A program made the translations under genes and the position numbers. Of a DNA stretch of 64,000 nt, positions 52,802 through 64,000 are shown one piece after another. The stretch comes from Diplolepis rosae (Eukaryota; Arthropoda; Insecta; Hymenoptera; Diplolepididae), in contig JAPYXD010000718.1 in the NCBI GenBank assembly GCA_030998225.1, positions 744,001 to 808,000 on the forward strand. Direction: 5' to 3'. The notes below the pieces were generated by a model that worked only from the letters and a program-made list of their open reading frames with translations, did not search any database and was not told the DNA's origin. Numbering within the stretch: the first letter of the stretch is position 1; every line of letters begins with the position of its first letter.

Positions 52802-55010
52802 TTATAACAATTCTTATACTCCTAAGAACTCGCGCATTACTTGGCCACTTTACTTTAAGTCAGAGTCCGGAAATCTCGCGTATTACTTGGCCACTTTAGA
52901 AAAATTCTTATACTCCTATGAATTCGCGTATTACTTGGCCACCTTACTTTAAGTCAGAGTCCGAAAATCTCGCGTATTAGTTGGCCACTTTATAACAATT
53001 CTTATACTCCTAACAATTCGCGCATAACTTTGCCACTCTTTTCAAAACAGACTTCGCTTAACTCGCGTATTACTTGGCCCCGTATAAAAATTCTTACACT
53101 CCTAAGAACTCGCGCATTACTTGGCCACTTTACTTTAAGTCAGAGTCCGGAAATCTCGCGCATTACTTGGCCACTTTACTTTAAGTCAGAGTCAGGAAAT
53201 CTCGCGTATTACTTGGCCACTTTATAACAATTCTTATACTCCTAACAATTCGCGCATAACTTTGCCACTCTTTTCAAAACAGACTTCGCTTAACTCGCGT
53301 ATTACTTGGCCCCGTATAAAAATTCTTACACTCCTAAGAACTCGCGCATTACTTGGCCACTTTACTTTAAGTCAGAGTCCGGAAATCTCGCGCATTACTT
53401 GGCCACTTTACTTTAAGTCAGAGTCCGGAAATCTCGCGTATTACTTGGCCACTTTAGAAAAATTCTTATACTCCTAAGAATTCGCGCATTACTTGGCCAC
53501 TCTTTTCAGGACAGGGTTCGTCTAACTCGCGTATTACGAGGCCACTTATGTATTTATATCAGTCATGTTGTCCATTGAACTTGCGCAATACTTGATCACC
53601 TTACTTTAAGTCAGAGTCCGAAAATCTCGCGTATTAGTTGGCCACTTTAGAAATATTCTTATACTCCTATGAATTCGCTTTTTACTTGGCCACTCTGTTC
53701 CAGACAGACTTTGTTAAACTCGCGTATTACGTGGCAACTTATGTATTTTTATCAGTCCTGTGTTCCATTGAACTCGCGCATTACTTGGCCACTCTTTTCA
53801 AGACAGACTTCGTTTATCTCGCGTATTACTTGGCCACCTTACAAAAGTCAGAGTCCGGAAATCTCGAGTATTACTTGGCCACTTTAGAAAAATTCTTATA
53901 CTCCTATGAATTCGCGTATTACTTGGCCACTCTTTTCAAGACAGACTTTGTTTAACTCGCGTATTACGAGGCCACTTATGTATTTATATCAGTCCTGTGG
54001 TCCATTGAACTCGCGCATTACTTGGCCACTCTTTTCAAGACAGACTTCGTTTATCTCGCGTATTACTTGGCCACCTTACTTAAAGTCAGAGTTCGGAAAT
54101 CTCGCGTATTAGTTGGCCACTTTATAACAATTCTTATACTCCTAAGAACTCGCGCATTACTTGGCCACTTTACTTTAAGTCAGAGTCCGGAAATCTCGCG
54201 TATTACTTGGCCACTTTAGAAAAATTCTTATACTCCTATGAATTCGCGTATTACTTGGCCACCTTACTTTAAGTCAGAGTCCGAAAATCTCGCGTATTAG
54301 TTGGCCACTTTATAACAATTCTTATACTCCTAACAATTCGCGCATAACTTGGCCACTCTTTTCAAGACAGACTTCGCTTAACTCGCGTATTACTTGGCCC
54401 CGTATAAAAATTCTTACACTCCTAAGAACTCGCGCATTACTTGGCCACTTTACTTTAAGTCAGAGTCCGGAAATCTCGCGCATTACTTGGCCACTTTACT
54501 TTAAGTCAGAGTCCGGAAATCTCACGTATTAGTTGGCCACTTTATAACAATTCTTATACTCCTAACAATTCGCGCATAACTTGGCCACTCTTTTCAAGAC
54601 AGACTTCGCTTAACTCGCGTATTACTTGGCCCCGTATAAAAATTCTTACACTCCTAAGAACTCGCGCATTACTTGGCCACTTTACTTCAAGTCAGAGTCC
54701 GGAAATCTCGCGCATTACTTGGCCACTTTACTTTAAGTCAGAGTCCGGAAATCTCGCGTATTAGTTGGCCACTTTATAACAATTCTTATACTCCTAAGAA
54801 TTCGCGCATTACTTGGCCACTCTTTTCAGGACAGGCTTCGTCTAACTCGCGTATTACGAGGCCACTTATGTATTTATATCAGTCATGAGGTCCATTGAAC
54901 TTGCGCATTACTTGATCACCTTACTTTAAGTCAGAGTCCGAAAATCTCGCGTATTAGTTGGCCACTTTAGAAAAATTCCTATACTCCTATGAATTCGCGT
55001 ATTACTTGGC
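52380..55010 (+). repeat. 1,320-bp tandem duplication inside copy 2
   Basis: Matching points 52517/53837 and 52702/54022 are exactly 1,320 bp apart, while the corresponding region of copy 1 (41.1-42.45 kb) is single. This accounts for the step from offset 11,236 to 12,556. The left part of the second unit (53640-53760) is degenerate. Confidence 0.78.
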
Positions 55011-58000
55011 CACCTTACTTTAAGTCAGAGTCCGAAAATCTCGCGTATTAGTTGGCCACTTTATAACAATTCTTATACTCCTAACAATTCGCGCATAACT
55101 TTGCCACTCTTTTCAAAACAGACTTCGCTTAACTCGCGTATTACTTGGCCCCGTATAAAAATTCTTACACTCCTAAGAACTCGCGCATTACTTGGCCACT
55201 TTACTTCAAGTCAGAGTCCGGAAATCTCGCGCATTACTTGGCCACTTTACTTTAAGTCAGAGTCCGGAAATCTCGCGTATTAGTTGGCCACTTTATAACA
55301 ATTCTTATACTCCTAAGAATTCGAGCATTACTTGGCCACTCTTTTCAGGACAGGCTTCGTCTAACTCGCGTATTACGAGGCCACTTATGTATTTATATCA
55401 GTCATGAGGTCCATTGAACTTGCGCATTACTTGGCCACTTTACTTTAAGTCAGAGTCCGGAAATCTCGCTTATTATTTGGCCACTTTACTTTAAGTCAGA
55501 GTCCGAAAATCTCGCGTATTAGTTGGCCACTTTATAACAATTCTTATACTCCTAACAATTCGCGCATAACTTTGCCACTCTTTTCAAGACAGACTTCGCT
55601 TAACTCGCGTATTACTTGGCCACTTATAAAAATTCTTATACTCCTAAGAACTCGCGCATTACTTGGCCACTCTTTTCAAGACAGACTTCGTTTATCTCGC
55701 GTATTACTTGGCCACCTTACTTAAAGTCAGAGTTCGGAAATCTCGCGTATTAGTTGGCCACTTTATAAAAATTCTTATACTCCTATGAATTCGCGCATTA
55801 CTTGGCCACTCTTTTCAAGACTGACTTTGTTTAACTCGCGTATTACGAGGCCACTTATGTATTTATATCAGTCCTGTGGTCCATTGAACTCGCGCATTAC
55901 TTGGCCACTCTTTTCAAGACAGACTTCGTTTATCTCGCGTATTACTTGGCCACCTTACTTAAAGTCAGAGTTCGGAAATCTCGCGTATTAGTTGGCCACT
56001 TTATAACAATTCTTATACTCCTAAGAACTCGCGCATTACTTGGCCACTTTACTTTAAGTCAGAGTCCGGAAATCTCACGTATTACTTGGCCACTTTAGAA
56101 AAATTCTTATACTCCTATGAATTCGCGTATTACTTGGCCACCTTACTTTAAGTCAGAGTCCGGAAATCTCGCGCATTACTTGGCCACTTTACTTTAAGTC
56201 AGAGTCCGAAAATCTCGCGTATTAGTTGGCCACGTTATAACAATTCTTATACTCCTAACAATTCGCGCATCACTTGGCCACTCTTTTCAGGACAGTCTTC
56301 GTTTAACTCGCGTATTACGAGGCCACTTATGTATTTATATCAGTCCTGTGGTCCATTGAACTCGCGCATTACTTGGCCACTCTTTTCAAGACAGACTTTG
56401 TTTAACTCGCGTATTACGAGGCCACTTATGTATTTATATCAGTCCTGTGGTCCATTGAACTCGCGCATTACTTGGCCACTCTTTTCAAGACAGACTTCGT
56501 TTATCTCGCGTATTACTTGGCCACCTTACTTAAAGTCAGAGTTCGGAAATCTCGCGTATTAGTTGGCCACTTTATAACAATTCTTATACTCCTAAGAATT
56601 CGCGCATTACTTGGCCACTTTACTTTAAGTCAGAGTCCGGAAATCTCGCGTATTACTTGGCCACTTTAGAAAAATTCTTATACTCCTATGAATTCGCGTA
56701 TTACTTGGCCACCTTACTTTAAGTCAGAGTCCGAAAATCTCGCGTATTAGTTGGCCACTTTATAACAATTCTTATACTCCTAACAATTCGCGCATAACTT
56801 TGCCACTCTTTTCAAGACAGACTTCGCTTAACTCGCGTATTACTTGGCCCCGTATAAAAATTCTTACACTCCTAAGAACTCGCGCATTACTTGGCCACTT
56901 TACTTTAAGTCAGAGTCCGGAAATCTCGCGCATTACTTGGCCACTTTACTTTAAGTCAGAGTCCGAAAATCTCGCGTATTAGTTGGCCACTTTATAACAA
57001 TTCTTATACTCCTAACAATTCGCGCATAACTTGGCCACTCTTTTCAAGACAGACTATGCTTAACTCGCGTATTACTTGGCCCCGTATAAAAATTCTTACA
57101 CTCCTTAGAACTCGCGCTTTACTTGGCCACTTTACTTCAAGTCAGAGTCCGGATATCTCGCGCATTACTTGGCCACTTTACTTTAAGTCAGAGTCCGGAA
57201 ATCTCGCGTATTAGTTGGCCACTTTATAACAATTCTTATACTCCTAAGAATTCGCGCATTACTTGGCCACTCTTTTCAGGACAGGCTTCGTCTAACTCGC
57301 GTATTACGAGGCCACTTATGTATTTATATCAGTCATGAGGTCCATTGAACTCGCGCATTACCTGATCACCTTACTTTAAGACAGAGTCCGAAAATCTCGC
57401 GTATTAGTTGGCCACTTTAGAAAAATTCTTATACTCCTATGAATTCGCGTATTACTTGGCCACCTTACTTTAAGTCAGAGTCCGAAAATCTCGCGTATTA
57501 GTTGGCCACTTTATAACAATTCTTATACTCCTAACAATTCGCGCATAACTTGGCCACACTTTTCAAGACAGACTTCGCTTAACTCGCGTATTACTTGGCC
57601 CCTTATAAAAATTCTTACACTCATAAGAACTCGCGCATTACTTGGCCACTTTACATTAAGTCAGAGTCCGGAAATCTCGCGCATTACTTGGCCACTTTAC
57701 TTTAAGTCAGAGTTCGGAAATCTCGCGTATTAGTTGGCCACTTTATAACAATTCTTATACTCCTAAGAATTCGCGCATTACTTGGCCACTCTTTTCAGGA
57801 CAGGCTTCGTCTAACTCGCGTATTACGAGGCCACTTATGTATTTATATCAGTCCTGTGGTCCATTGAACTTGCGCATTACTTGAACACATTACTTTAAGT
57901 CAGAGTCCGGAAATCTCGCGCATTACTTGGCCACTTTACTTTAAGTCAGAGTCCGAAAATCTCGCGTATTAGTTGGCCACTTTATAACAATTCTTATACT

Positions 58001-60299
58001 CCTAACAATTCGCGCATAACTTTGCCACTCTTTTCAAGACAGACTTCGCTTAACTCGCGTATTACTTGGCCCCGTATAAAAATTCTTATACTCCTAAGAA
58101 CTCGCGCATTACTTGGCCACTCTTTTCAAGACAGACTTCGTTTATCTCGCGTATTACTTGGCCACCGTACTTAAAGTCAGAGTTCGGAAATCTCGCGTAT
58201 TAGTTGGCCACTTTAGAAAAATTCTTATACTCCTAAGAATTCGCGCATTACTTGGCCACTCTTTTCAAGACAGACTTTGTTTAACTCGCGTATTACGAGG
58301 CCACTTATGTATTTATATCAGTCCTGTCGTCCATTGAACTCGCGCATTACTTGGCCACTCTTTTCAAGACAGACTTCGTTTATCTCGCGTATTACTTGGC
58401 CACCTTACTTAAAGTCAGAGTTCGGAAATCTCGCGTATTAGTTGGCCACTTTATGACAATTCTTATACTCATAAGAATTCGCGCATTACTTGGCCACTTT
58501 ACTTTAAGTCAGAGTCCGGATATCTCGCGTATTACTTGGCCACTTTAGAAAAATTCTTATACTCCTATGAATTCGCGTATTACTTTGCCACCTTACTTTA
58601 AGTCAGAGTCCGAAAATCTCGCGTATTAGTTGGCCACTTTATAACAATTCTTATACTCCTAACAATTCGAGCAATACTTGGCCACTCTTTTCAGGACAGA
58701 CTTCGCTTAACTCGCGTATTACTTGGCCCCGTATAAAAATTCTTACACTCCTAAGAACTCGCGCATTACTTGGCCACTTTACTTTAAGTCAGAGTCCGGA
58801 AATCTCGCGCATTACTTGGCCACTTTACTTTAGTCAGAGTCCGGAAATCTCGCGTATTAGTTGGCCACTTCATAACAATTCTTATACTCCTAAGAATTCG
58901 CGCATCACTTGGACACTCTTTTCAAGACAGATTTCGTTTAACTCGCGTATTACTTGGCCCCGTATAAAAATTCTTACACTCCTAAGAACTCGCGCATTAC
59001 TTGGCCACTTTACTTCAAGTCAGAGTCCGGAAATCTCGCGCATTACTTGGCCACTTTACTTTAAGTCAGAGTCCGGAAATCTCGCGTATTAGTTGGCCAC
59101 TTTATAACAATTCTTATACTCCTAAGAATTCGCGCATTACTTGGCCACTCTTTTCAGGACAGGCTTCGTCTAACTCGCGTATTACGCGGCCACTTATGTA
59201 TTTATATCAGTCATGAGGTCCATTGAACTTGCGCATTACTTGATCACCTTACTTTCAGTCAGAGTCCGAAAATCTCGCGTATTAGTTGGCCACTTTATAA
59301 CAATTCTTATACTCCTATGAATTCGCGTATTACTTGGCCACCTTACTTTAAGGCAGAGTCCGAAAATCTCGCGTATTAGTTGGCCACTTTATAACAATTC
59401 TTATACTCCTAACAATTCGCGCATAACTTTGCCACTCTTTTCAAAACAGACTTCGCTTAACTCGCGTATTACTTGGCCCCGTATAAAAATTCTTACACTC
59501 CTAAGAACTCGCGCATTACTTGGCCACTTTACTTTAAGTCAGAGTCCGGAAATCTCGCGCATTACTTGGCCACTTTACTTTAAGTCAGAGTCCGGAAATC
59601 TCGCGTATTAGTTGGCCACTTTATAACAATTCTTATACTCCTAAGAATTCGCGACTAACTTGGCCACTCTTTTCAGGACAGGCTTCGTCTAACTCGCGTA
59701 TTACGAGGCCACTTATGTATTTATATCAGTCATGAGGTCCATTGAACTTGCGCATTACTTGATCACTTTACTTTAAGTCAGAGTCCGGAAATCTCGCGCA
59801 TTACTTGGACACCTTACTTTAAGTCAGAGTCCGAAAATCTCGCGTATTAGTTGGCCACTTTATAACAATTCTTATACTCCTAACAATTCGCGCATAACTT
59901 GGCCACTCTTTTCAAGACAGACTTCGCTTAACTCGCGTATTACTTGGCCCCGTATAAAAATTCTTACACTCCTAAGAACTCGCGCATTACTTGGCCACTT
60001 TACTTCAAGTCAGAGTCCGGAAATCTCGCGCATTACTTGGCCACTTTACTTTAAGTCAGAGTCCGGAAATCTCGCGTATTAGTTGGCCACTTTATTACAA
60101 TTCTTATACTCCTAACAATTCGCGCATAACTTGGCCACTCTTTTCAAGACAGACTTCGCTTAATTCGCGTATTACTTGGCCACGTTATAAAAATTCTTAC
60201 ACTCCTAAGAACTCGCGCATTACTTGGCCACTTTACTTCAAGTCAGAGTCCGGAAATCTCGCGCATTATTTGGCCTCCTTACTTAAAGTCAGAGTCCGG

Positions 60300-63206
60300 A
60301 AATCTCGCGTATTACTTGGCCCCGTATAAAAATTCTTACACTCCTAAGAACTCGCGCATTACTTGGCCACTTTACTTCAAGTCAGAGTCCGGAAATCTCG
60401 CGTATTACCTGGCCACCTTAATTAAAGTCAGAGGCCGGAAATCTCGCGTATTGGTTGGCCACTTTATAACAATTCTTATACTACTAATAATTCGATCATT
60501 ACTTGGACACTATTTTCAAGACAGACTTCGTTTAACTCGCGTATTACTTTGCCACTTATAAAAATTCTTATACTCCTAATAACTCGCGCATTACTTGGCC
60601 ACTTTACTTTAAGTCAGAGTCCGGAAATCTCGCGTATTAGTTGGCCACTTTATAACAATTCTTATTCTCCTTAGAATTCGCGCATTACTTGGCAACTCTT
60701 TTCAGGACAGGCTTCGTCTAACTCGCGTATTACGAGGCCACTTATGTATTTATATCATTCATGAGGTCCATTGAACTCGCGCATTACTTGATCACCTTAC
60801 TAAAAGTCAGAGTACGGAAATCTCACGTATTACTTGGACACTTTAGAAAAATTATTATACTCCTATGAATTCGCGTATTACTTGGCCACTCTTTTCAAGA
60901 CAGACTTTGTTTAACTCGCGTATTACGAGGCCACTCATGTATTTATATCAGACCTGTGGTCCATTGAACTCGAGCATTACTTGGCCACTCTTTTCAAGAC
61001 AGACTTCGTTTATCTCGCGTATTACTTGGCCACCTTACTTATAGTCAGAGTTCGGAAATCTCGCGTTATAGTTGGCCACTTTATAACAATTCTTATACTA
61101 CTAATAATTCGCGTATTACTTGGCCACTCTTTTCAGGACAGTCTTGGTCTAACTCGCGTAGTACGAGGCCACTTATGTATTTATATCAGTCATGAGGTGC
61201 ATTGAACTCGCGCATTACTTGATCACCTTACTAAAAGTCAGAGTCCGGATATCTCGCGTATTACTTGGCCACTTTAGAAAAATTCTTATACTCCTATGAA
61301 TTCGCGTATTACTTTGCCACCTTACTTTAAGGCAGAGTCCGAAAATCTCGCGTATTAGTTGGCCACATTATAACAATTCTTATACTCCTAAGAATTCGAG
61401 CAATACTTGGCCACTCTTTTCAGGACAGGCTTCGTCTAACTCGGGTATTACTTGGCCACTTATAAAAATTCTTATACTCCTAAGAACTCGCGCATTACTA
61501 GGCCACCATACTTTAAGTCAGTGTCCGGAAATCTCGCGTATTAGTTGGCCACTTTATAACAATTCTTATACTCCTAAGAATTCGCGCATTACTTGGCCAC
61601 TCTTTTCAGGACAGGCTTCGTCTAACTCGCGTATTACGAGGCCACTTATGTATTTATATCAGTCATGAGGTCCATTGAACTCGCGTATTACTTGGCCACC
61701 TTAATTAAAGTCAGAGGCCGGAAATCTCGCGTATTACTTGGCCCCGTATAAAAATTCTTACACTCCTAAGAACTCGCGCATTACTTGGCCACTTTACTTT
61801 AAGTCAGAGTTCGGAAATCTCGCGTATTACTTGGCCACCTTAATTAAAGTCAGAGGCCGGAAATCTCGCGTATTGGTTGGCCACTTTATAACAATTCTTA
61901 TACTCCTAAGAATTCGCGCATTACTTGGCCACTCTTTTCAAGACTGACTTTGTTTAACTCCCGTATTACTTGGCCACTTATAAAAATTCTTATACTCCTA
62001 AGAACTCGCGCATTACCTGGCCACTTTACTTTAAGTCAGAGTCCGGAAATCTCGCGTATTAGTTGGCCACTTTATAACAATGCTTATTCTCCTTAGAATT
62101 CGCGCATTACTTGGCCACTCTTTTCAGGACAGGCTTCGTCTAACTCGCGTATTACGAGGCCACTTATGTATTTATATCATTCATGAGGTCCATTGAACTC
62201 GCGCATTACTTGATCACCTTACTAAAAGTCAGAGTCCGGAAATCTCGCGTATTACTTGGCCACTTTAGAAAAATTATTATACTCCTATGAATTCGCGTAT
62301 TACTTGGCCACTCTTTTCAAGACAGACTTTGTTTAACTCGCGTATTACGAGGCCACTCATGTATTTATATCAGACCTGTGGTCCATTGAACTCGCGCATT
62401 ACTTGGCCACTCTTTTCAAGACAGACTTCGTTTATCTCGCGTATTACTTGGCCACCTTACTTATAGTCAGAGTTCGGAAATCTCGCGTTATAGTTGGCCA
62501 CTTTATAACAATTCTTATACTCCTAAGAATTCGCGCAGTACTTGGCCACTCTTTTCAGGACAGGCTTCGTCTAACTCGCGTATTACGAGGCCACTTATGT
62601 ATTTATATCAGTCATGAGGTCCATTGAAGTCGCGCATTACTAGAACACCTTAGTTAAAGTCAGAGTCCGGAAATCTCGCGTATTACTTGGCCACCTTAAT
62701 TAAAGTCAGAGGCCGGAAATCTCGCGTATTGGTTGGCCACTTTATAACAATTCTTATACTCCTAACAATTCGCGCATTACTTGGACACTCTTTTCAAGAC
62801 AGACTTCGTTTAACTCGCGTATTACTTGGCCACTTATAAAAATTCTTATACTCCTAAGAACTCGCGCATTACTTGGCCACTTTACTTTAAGTCAGAGTCC
62901 GGAAATCTCGCGTATTAGTTGGCCACTATATAACAATACTAATACTCCTAAGAATTCGCGCAAAACTTGGCCACTCTTTTCAGGACAGGCTTCGTCTAAC
63001 TCGCGTTTTAATTGTCTACTTATAAAAATTCTTATACTCCTAAGAACTCGCGCATTACTTGGCCACTTTACTTTAAGTCAGTGTCCGGAAATCTCGCGTA
63101 TTAGTTGGCCACTTTATAACAATTCTTATACTCCTAAGAATTCGCGCATTACTTGGCCACTCTTTTCAGGACAGGCTTCGTCTAACTCGCGTATTACGAG
63201 GCCACT
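60300..63206 (+). repeat. Mixed domain with TTAATTAA monomers
   Basis: TTAATTAA at 60418, 61701, 61840 and 62696; D with TCATGTATTTATATCAG near 60937 and 62357. 61.5-62.6 kb matches 7.7-8.8 kb at offset 53,820, and 62.4 kb matches 37.18 kb at offset 25,224. The full CENP-B-pattern match is at 61430; the marker ATTCGAGCAATACTTGG is near 61393. 62.92-63.02 kb is degenerate. Confidence 0.72.
61430..61446 (+). promoter_or_regulatory. Full match to the essential CENP-B box pattern
   Basis: Here the core CGCG of a C monomer has changed to CGGG, giving C-TTCG-TCTA-A-CT-CGGG-T, which fits all nine essential positions of NTTCGNNNNANNCGGGN. It matches 11 of 17 positions of the full human-type consensus. 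It is the only full match I found by eye; the other CGGG copies (near 11857, 31746, 34055, 48307, 49945) lie in A or D monomers and lack the upstream TTCG or the central A. Confidence 0.5.
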
Positions 63207-64000
63207 TATGTATTTATATCAGTCATGAGGTCCATTGAACTCGAGCATTACTTGATCACCTTACTAAAATTCAGAGTCCGGAAATCTCGCGTATTACTTG
63301 GCCACTTTAGAAAAATTCTTATACTCCTATGAATTCGCGCATTACTTGGCCACTTTACTTTAAGTCAGAGTCCGGAAATCTCGCGTATTAGTTGGCCACT
63401 TTATAACAATTCTTATACTCCTAAGAATTCGCGCATTACTTGGCCACTCTTTTCAGGACAGGCTTCGTCTAACTCGCGTATTACGAGGCCACTTATGTAT
63501 TTATATCAGTCATGAGGTCCATTGAACTTGCGCATTACTTGATCACCTTACTTTCAGTCAGAGTCCGAAAATCTCGCGTATTAGTTGGCCACTTTAGAAA
63601 AATTCTTATACTCCTATGAATTCGCGTATTACTTGGCCACTCTTTTCCAGACAGACTTTGTTTAACTCGCGTATTACGAGGCCACTTATGTATTTATATC
63701 AGTCCTGTGGTCCATTGAACTCGCGCATTACTTGGCCACTCTTTTCAAGACAGACTTCGTTTATCTCGCGTATTACTTGGCCACCTTACTTAAAGTCAGA
63801 GTTCGGAAATCTCGCGTATTAGTTGGCCACTTTAGAAAAATTCTTATACTCCTATGAATTCGCGTATTACTTGGCCACTCTTTTCAAGACAGACTTTGTT
63901 TAACTCGCGTATTACGAGGCCACTTATGTATTTATATCAGTCCTGTGGTCCATTGAACTCGCGCATTACTTGGCCACTCTTTTCAAGACAGACTTCGTTT
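63207..64000 (+). repeat. Compound module, copy 9 (cut by window end)
   Basis: D starts at 63207, 63494, 63687 and 63925 give 287-193-238. By comparison with other copies it should run about 69 bp beyond the window, so the array continues. Confidence 0.84.

Larger units (their letters stand above)
48970..60300 (+). repeat. Large duplicated block, copy 2
   Basis: Partner of 37.73-47.74 kb, longer by an internal 1,320-bp tandem duplication. Anchors: palindrome at 49348, CCTTACAAAAGTCAGAG at 52517 and again at 53837, GACTATGCTTAAC near 57053. Right of 60.3 kb the match stops and mixed-type satellite begins, so the second 11-kb unit was cut or recombined there. Confidence 0.82.
1..64000. repeat. 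Higher-order satellite DNA array filling the window
   Basis: The window consists entirely of head-to-tail monomers of 45-54 bp that share the 3' core CTCGCGYATTASTTGGCCAC. Four 5' halves define classes A to D, and classes are combined into exact-length higher-order phrases. I found no monomer in reverse orientation, no transposon, no microsatellite tract and no unique sequence, so every stretch without a gene is satellite. Array edges are not reached. Such arrays are characteristic of eukaryotic heterochromatin; the chromosomal position is not determinable here. Open frames of 60-198 codons are by-products: the core reads without a stop in several frames and their peptides are the same core translated in different frames. 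Confidence 0.97.

Noticed and set aside
1..64000. CRISPR array (regular ~20-bp core with 25-34-bp intervals)
   Set aside because: The intervals are not unique spacers: they fall into four recurring families and are repeated in blocks. No cas gene or leader is present.
1..64000. Gene for a tandem-repeat protein or pseudogene cluster
   Set aside because: Phrase lengths (232, 238, 471, 1330 bp and others) are often not multiples of three and frames are not kept from unit to unit.
1..64000. Telomeric or ribosomal DNA spacer array
   Set aside because: No telomere-type 5-8-bp repeats, no rRNA sequence and no promoter-like subrepeat adjoining an rRNA gene within the window.
1..64000. Mobile element insertions in the array
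   Set aside because: I looked for breaks in the monomer pattern longer than one unit and found only substitutions, small indels and phrase changes.

Overview
The whole 64-kb window is one uninterrupted, head-to-tail satellite DNA array. I see no protein gene, RNA gene, transposon or unique sequence, and neither edge of the array lies inside the window. Tens of kilobases of tandem ~47-bp units with nested higher-order repeats (HORs) indicate a eukaryotic heterochromatic block (centromeric, pericentromeric, subtelomeric or sex-chromosome type). The species cannot be told from the sequence, and I do not recognise the family. Hand-counted example monomers are about 35-43% GC.

Basic unit. Every monomer ends in the same ~20-bp core, CTCGCG(T/C)ATTA(C/G)TTGGCCAC, preceded by one of four different 5' halves. 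These define classes A (46 bp), B (47-48 bp), C (45 bp) and D (54 bp). At ~47 bp each, the window holds roughly 1,350 monomers, all in the same orientation. Patchy similarity between 5' halves (AGTCA..GAG..TCC in both A and D) suggests a common ancestor.

Higher-order grammar. Monomers are arranged in phrases of exact length: C-A-B (139 bp), D-A-B-C (193 bp), A-A-B-C-B (232 bp), B-C-D-C-A (238 bp), D-A-B-A-B-C (287 bp), a 471-bp decamer and a 519-bp 11-mer. A compound module in which successive D monomers are spaced 287-193-238 bp recurs at nine loci (starting at 1079, 2409, 4867, 14036, 16952, 34018, 40704, 51940 and 63207). It is absent from 17.8-34.0 kb, where A-A-B-C phrases, TTAATTAA-bearing A monomers and a clean run of 238-bp pentamers (29024-29975) dominate.

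Large scale. Fixed offsets between matching segments reveal layered duplications: 37.7-47.7 kb is repeated at 49.0-60.3 kb (offset 11,236, then 12,556 after a 1,320-bp tandem gain), a 1,452-bp tandem pair lies at 47.4-50.3 kb, a ~2-kb family has four copies, and 1-2.3 kb is repeated at 12.96-15.25 kb.

Possible function. C monomers carry a motif matching 8 of the 9 essential positions of the CENP-B box; one copy (61430-61446) matches all 9. B and C monomers contain dyad symmetries, and four D/A junctions form a perfect 20-bp inverted repeat. This is compatible with a centromere-type satellite, but that role is inference. No previously undescribed coding system is visible; the notable content is the satellite's architecture.
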